From the NCBI RefSeq assembly GCF_003674065.1, contig NZ_RDBE01000007.1, positions 279,845-343,844 of the forward strand: 64,000 bases of DNA, given 5' to 3'. A model generated the notes under the pieces. The model ran no database searches. It saw only the letters and a list, made by a program, of their open reading frames with translations, and was not told the origin of the DNA. Below are positions 62,380 to 64,000 of the stretch, piece by piece. The position numbers and the translations under genes are program-made. The stretch comes from Nocardioides mangrovicus. GTDB lineage: Bacteria > Actinomycetota > Actinomycetes > Propionibacteriales > Nocardioidaceae. Positions within the stretch are counted from its first letter, which is position 1; each line of letters begins with the position of its first letter.

Positions 62380-64000
62380 CTACAGGTCGAAGACCCCGGA
62401 CTCCAGGCGCTGCTTGACGTCGGTGAGGAACCGGGCGGCGTCGGCGCCGTCGACCAGCCGGTGGTCGTAGGTCAGTGCCAGGTAGACCATGTGGCGCACC
62501 GCGATCGTCTCGCCGAGGTTCGGGTCGTCGATCACCACCGGACGCTTCACCACCGAGCCGGTGCCGAGGATGGCCACCTGCGGCTGGTTGATGATCGGGG
62601 TGTCGAACAGCGCGCCGCGGCTGCCGGTGTTGGTCAGCGTGAACGTGCCTCCGGAGAGCTCGTCGGGGCTGATCTTGTTGGTCCGGGTGCGCTCGGCGAC
62701 GTCGGCGATCTTGCGGGCCAGGCCGGCGATCGAGAGGTCGCCGGCCTCCTTGACCACCGGCGTGAGCAGGCCGCGCTCGGTGTCGACGGCGATGGCCAGG
62801 TTCTCCACGTCGTAGTAGGTGATCTCACCGGCCTCGGTGTCGATCCCGGCGTTGAGCGAGGGGTGCGTCTTCAAGGCGTCGACCGATGCCTTGGCGAAGA
62901 ACGGCATGAAGGAGAGCTTCACGCCCTCGCGGGCCTCGAAGTCCTTCTTCGCGCCGTCGCGCAGCCGCGCGATGGCGGTGACGTCGACCTCGACGACCGT
63001 GGTCAGCTGGGCCGAGACCTGCAGCGACTCGACCATCCGCGAGGCGATCACCTTGCGCAGCCGCGTCATCTTCTCGGTCTTGCCGCGCAGCGGGCTCGGC
63101 GTCGGGGCCGCCGGTGCCGCGGGAGCGCTCGAGGAGCCGGCGGCCGGAGCAGCGGCTGGGGTCTCGGCGGCACCGGGCTGCGGCCGGCTGGCCCTCTTGG
63201 CCTCCTTGGCGTCCTCCGAGGCGGCGGCGAGCACGTCCTGCTTGCGGATCCGGCCGCCCACCCCGGTGCCCTGCACCGAGGCCAGGTCGACGCCGTACTC
63301 CGCGGCCATCTTGCGCACCAGCGGCGTGATGTAGGGGCCGTCCGACGACGACGACGACGACGCCGAGGCGGCCGGCTGGGCCGGTGCGGACTCCTGCTCC
63401 TTGGTCGGCGCCGGCGCCTCCTGGGCGGCGGGAGCGGCCTGCTCCTCCTCGGGCTCCGGCTCGGGCTCCGGCTCGGGCTCCGGCTCGGGCTCCGGCTCCT
63501 TCTCGGCCTCAGGCTCGGCCTCGGCAGGGGCCGCGCTCCCGTCGCCGACGACGGCGAGCTCGGCGCCGACCTCGACGGTCTCGTCCTCGGCCACCTTGAT
63601 CTCCAGCAGCGTGCCGGCCACGGGGGAGGGGATCTCGGTGTCGACCTTGTCGGTGGAGACCTCCAGCAGCGGCTCGTCGACGGCGACCTCGTCGCCGACC
63701 TGCTTGAGCCACCGGGTGACGGTGCCCTCGGTGACCGACTCGCCCAGCGCGGGAAGCGTCACGGCCTGGCCCGAGCCGCCGCCACTGCCGCCGGCGGGCT
63801 TGGTCTCAGCGGCCGGCTGCTCCTGCTCCTCCTCGGGGCGTGCCTCGTCGGGCTGGTCCTGCTGCTCGTCGTCGTCGTCCTGGTCCTCGTCCTGGGCCGG
63901 CTCGGGCTCGGACTCCGATTCGGGCTCCGATTCGGGCTCCGGCTCGGCGGCGTCCTCCGCGGCGCTGTCGTCGGCGCTGTCGTCGGCGCTGTCGTCGGCG
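62380..64000 (-). CDS. sucB: Dihydrolipoamide acyltransferase E2 (2-oxoglutarate dehydrogenase type), 5' end outside window
   Basis: The frame is open beyond base 63999, so the N-terminus is missing. From the window edge it encodes an acidic linker, a lipoyl domain with the modified Lys in STDKVDTEI, a second Glu/Pro linker, a peripheral subunit-binding domain ([15 protein letters not shown]) and the catalytic domain ending in [14 protein letters not shown] with the His and Asp. A further lipoyl domain upstream is expected from the linker. It is the core of the 2-oxoglutarate (or shared) dehydrogenase complex and a target of LipA/LipB encoded nearby. Confidence 0.94.
   Translation of the reverse strand, partial: ADDSADDSADDSAAEDAAEPEPESEPESESEPEPAQDEDQDDDDEQQDQPDEARPEEEQEQPAAETKPAGGSGGGSGQAVTLPALGESVTEGTVTRWLKQVGDEVAVDEPLLEVSTDKVDTEIPSPVAGTLLEIKVAEDETVEVGAELAVVGDGSAAPAEAEPEAEKEPEPEPEPEPEPEPEPEEEQAAPAAQEAPAPTKEQESAPAQPAASASSSSSSDGPYITPLVRKMAAEYGVDLASVQGTGVGGRIRKQDVLAAASEDAKEAKRASRPQPGAAETPAAAPAAGSSSAPAAPAAPTPSPLRGKTEKMTRLRKVIASRMVESLQVSAQLTTVVEVDVTAIARLRDGAKKDFEAREGVKLSFMPFFAKASVDALKTHPSLNAGIDTEAGEITYYDVENLAIAVDTERGLLTPVVKEAGDLSIAGLARKIADVAERTRTNKISPDELSGGTFTLTNTGSRGALFDTPIINQPQVAILGTGSVVKRPVVIDDPNLGETIAVRHMVYLALTYDHRLVDGADAARFLTDVKQRLESGVFDL
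63452..63499. repeat. 12-bp tandem repeat in E2 linker
   Basis: The 12-bp unit GGCTCCGGCTCG occurs four times (last unit with one change) and encodes an alternating Glu-Pro linker on the minus strand. Such units can expand or contract in frame. Confidence 0.7.
63962..64000. repeat. 12-bp tandem repeat at window edge in E2 linker
   Basis: Unit GCGCTGTCGTCG is present three times and continues past the edge. It encodes Ala-Asp-Asp-Ser repeats in the inter-domain linker. Confidence 0.7.

Overview
The window is high-GC actinobacterial chromosome, most like Nocardioidaceae (Nocardioides or a close relative). Evidence: about 70% GC, many GTG starts, -10 hexamers of the TANNNT type placed 6-8 bases before start codons (leaderless mRNAs), a type A RNase P RNA, a mycobacterial-style lipB/lipA/DUF4191/RDD/glnA1 and glnA2/glnE gene set, and several families that are mostly actinobacterial. 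The genus is inferred from these features and was not tested by a search.

Region 1 (1-11.6 kb) looks like the end of an integrated conjugative-type element. It holds the C-terminus of a TraA/MobF relaxase-helicase, a DUF3995 membrane protein, a TetR regulator divergent from a peptide-type ABC importer (binding lipoprotein, two permeases, a fused double ATPase) followed by a CocE-type serine hydrolase, then a small MerR/AlpA-like excisionase and a tyrosine integrase. The integrase ends 236 bp from the 3' end of rnpB. Short direct repeats fill the gap.

Region 2 (11.6-23.9 kb): rnpB (minus strand), an MTA-phosphorylase-like gene coupled to an SDR epimerase that carries a predicted Zn knuckle, and a divergent cluster of unknown purpose (GT-C-like membrane protein, GT2, DUF2064, SAM methyltransferase, cytochrome b-Moco fusion, small membrane protein). 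Next come a transglutaminase/alpha-E/circularly permuted ATP-grasp operon, panB and an RraB-like gene.

Region 3 (24-32.5 kb): nadE, a class I amidotransferase, a CtaG-like assembly protein, glnA2, glnE and a small P-loop kinase.

Region 4 (32.5-42.3 kb): a tightly coupled minus-strand surface-glycan operon. In transcription order it encodes a polyprenol-phosphate mannose synthase-like GT2, a processive GT2, a GT39-like mannosyltransferase, a DUF4397 exoprotein, a GH8 glucanase, a class F sortase and a GtrA protein. Divergent to it are a GT4 mannosyltransferase and an SGNH hydrolase.

Region 5 (42.2-49.7 kb): assorted metabolic genes (thiolase, GNATs, pirin, flavodoxin-like reductase, PLP desulfurase-like) and a small iron/oxidative-stress patch (SIP-domain protein with an IdeR-type box, Dps), then YoaK and YihY membrane proteins.

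Region 6 (49.9-64 kb): glnA1 with a GlnR-like site, an RDD protein, an acyltransferase, DUF4191, lipA, a lytic transglycosylase lipoprotein, an ABC-2 exporter with a degenerate ATPase, lipB, a TIGR01777 epimerase, lpdA, a TIGR02206 membrane protein and the E2 subunit of a 2-oxoacid dehydrogenase (5' end outside the window). lipB, lipA, lpdA and the E2 gene together supply the lipoate, the synthase and two subunits of the same enzyme complex.

The most unusual items are: an 80-bp two-copy repeat whose hairpin is preserved by compensatory base changes; the synthase-glucanase-sortase-GtrA operon; the GT2/DUF2064/methyltransferase/Moco cluster; the candidate attachment region beside rnpB; and a near-palindrome covering the end of lpdA.
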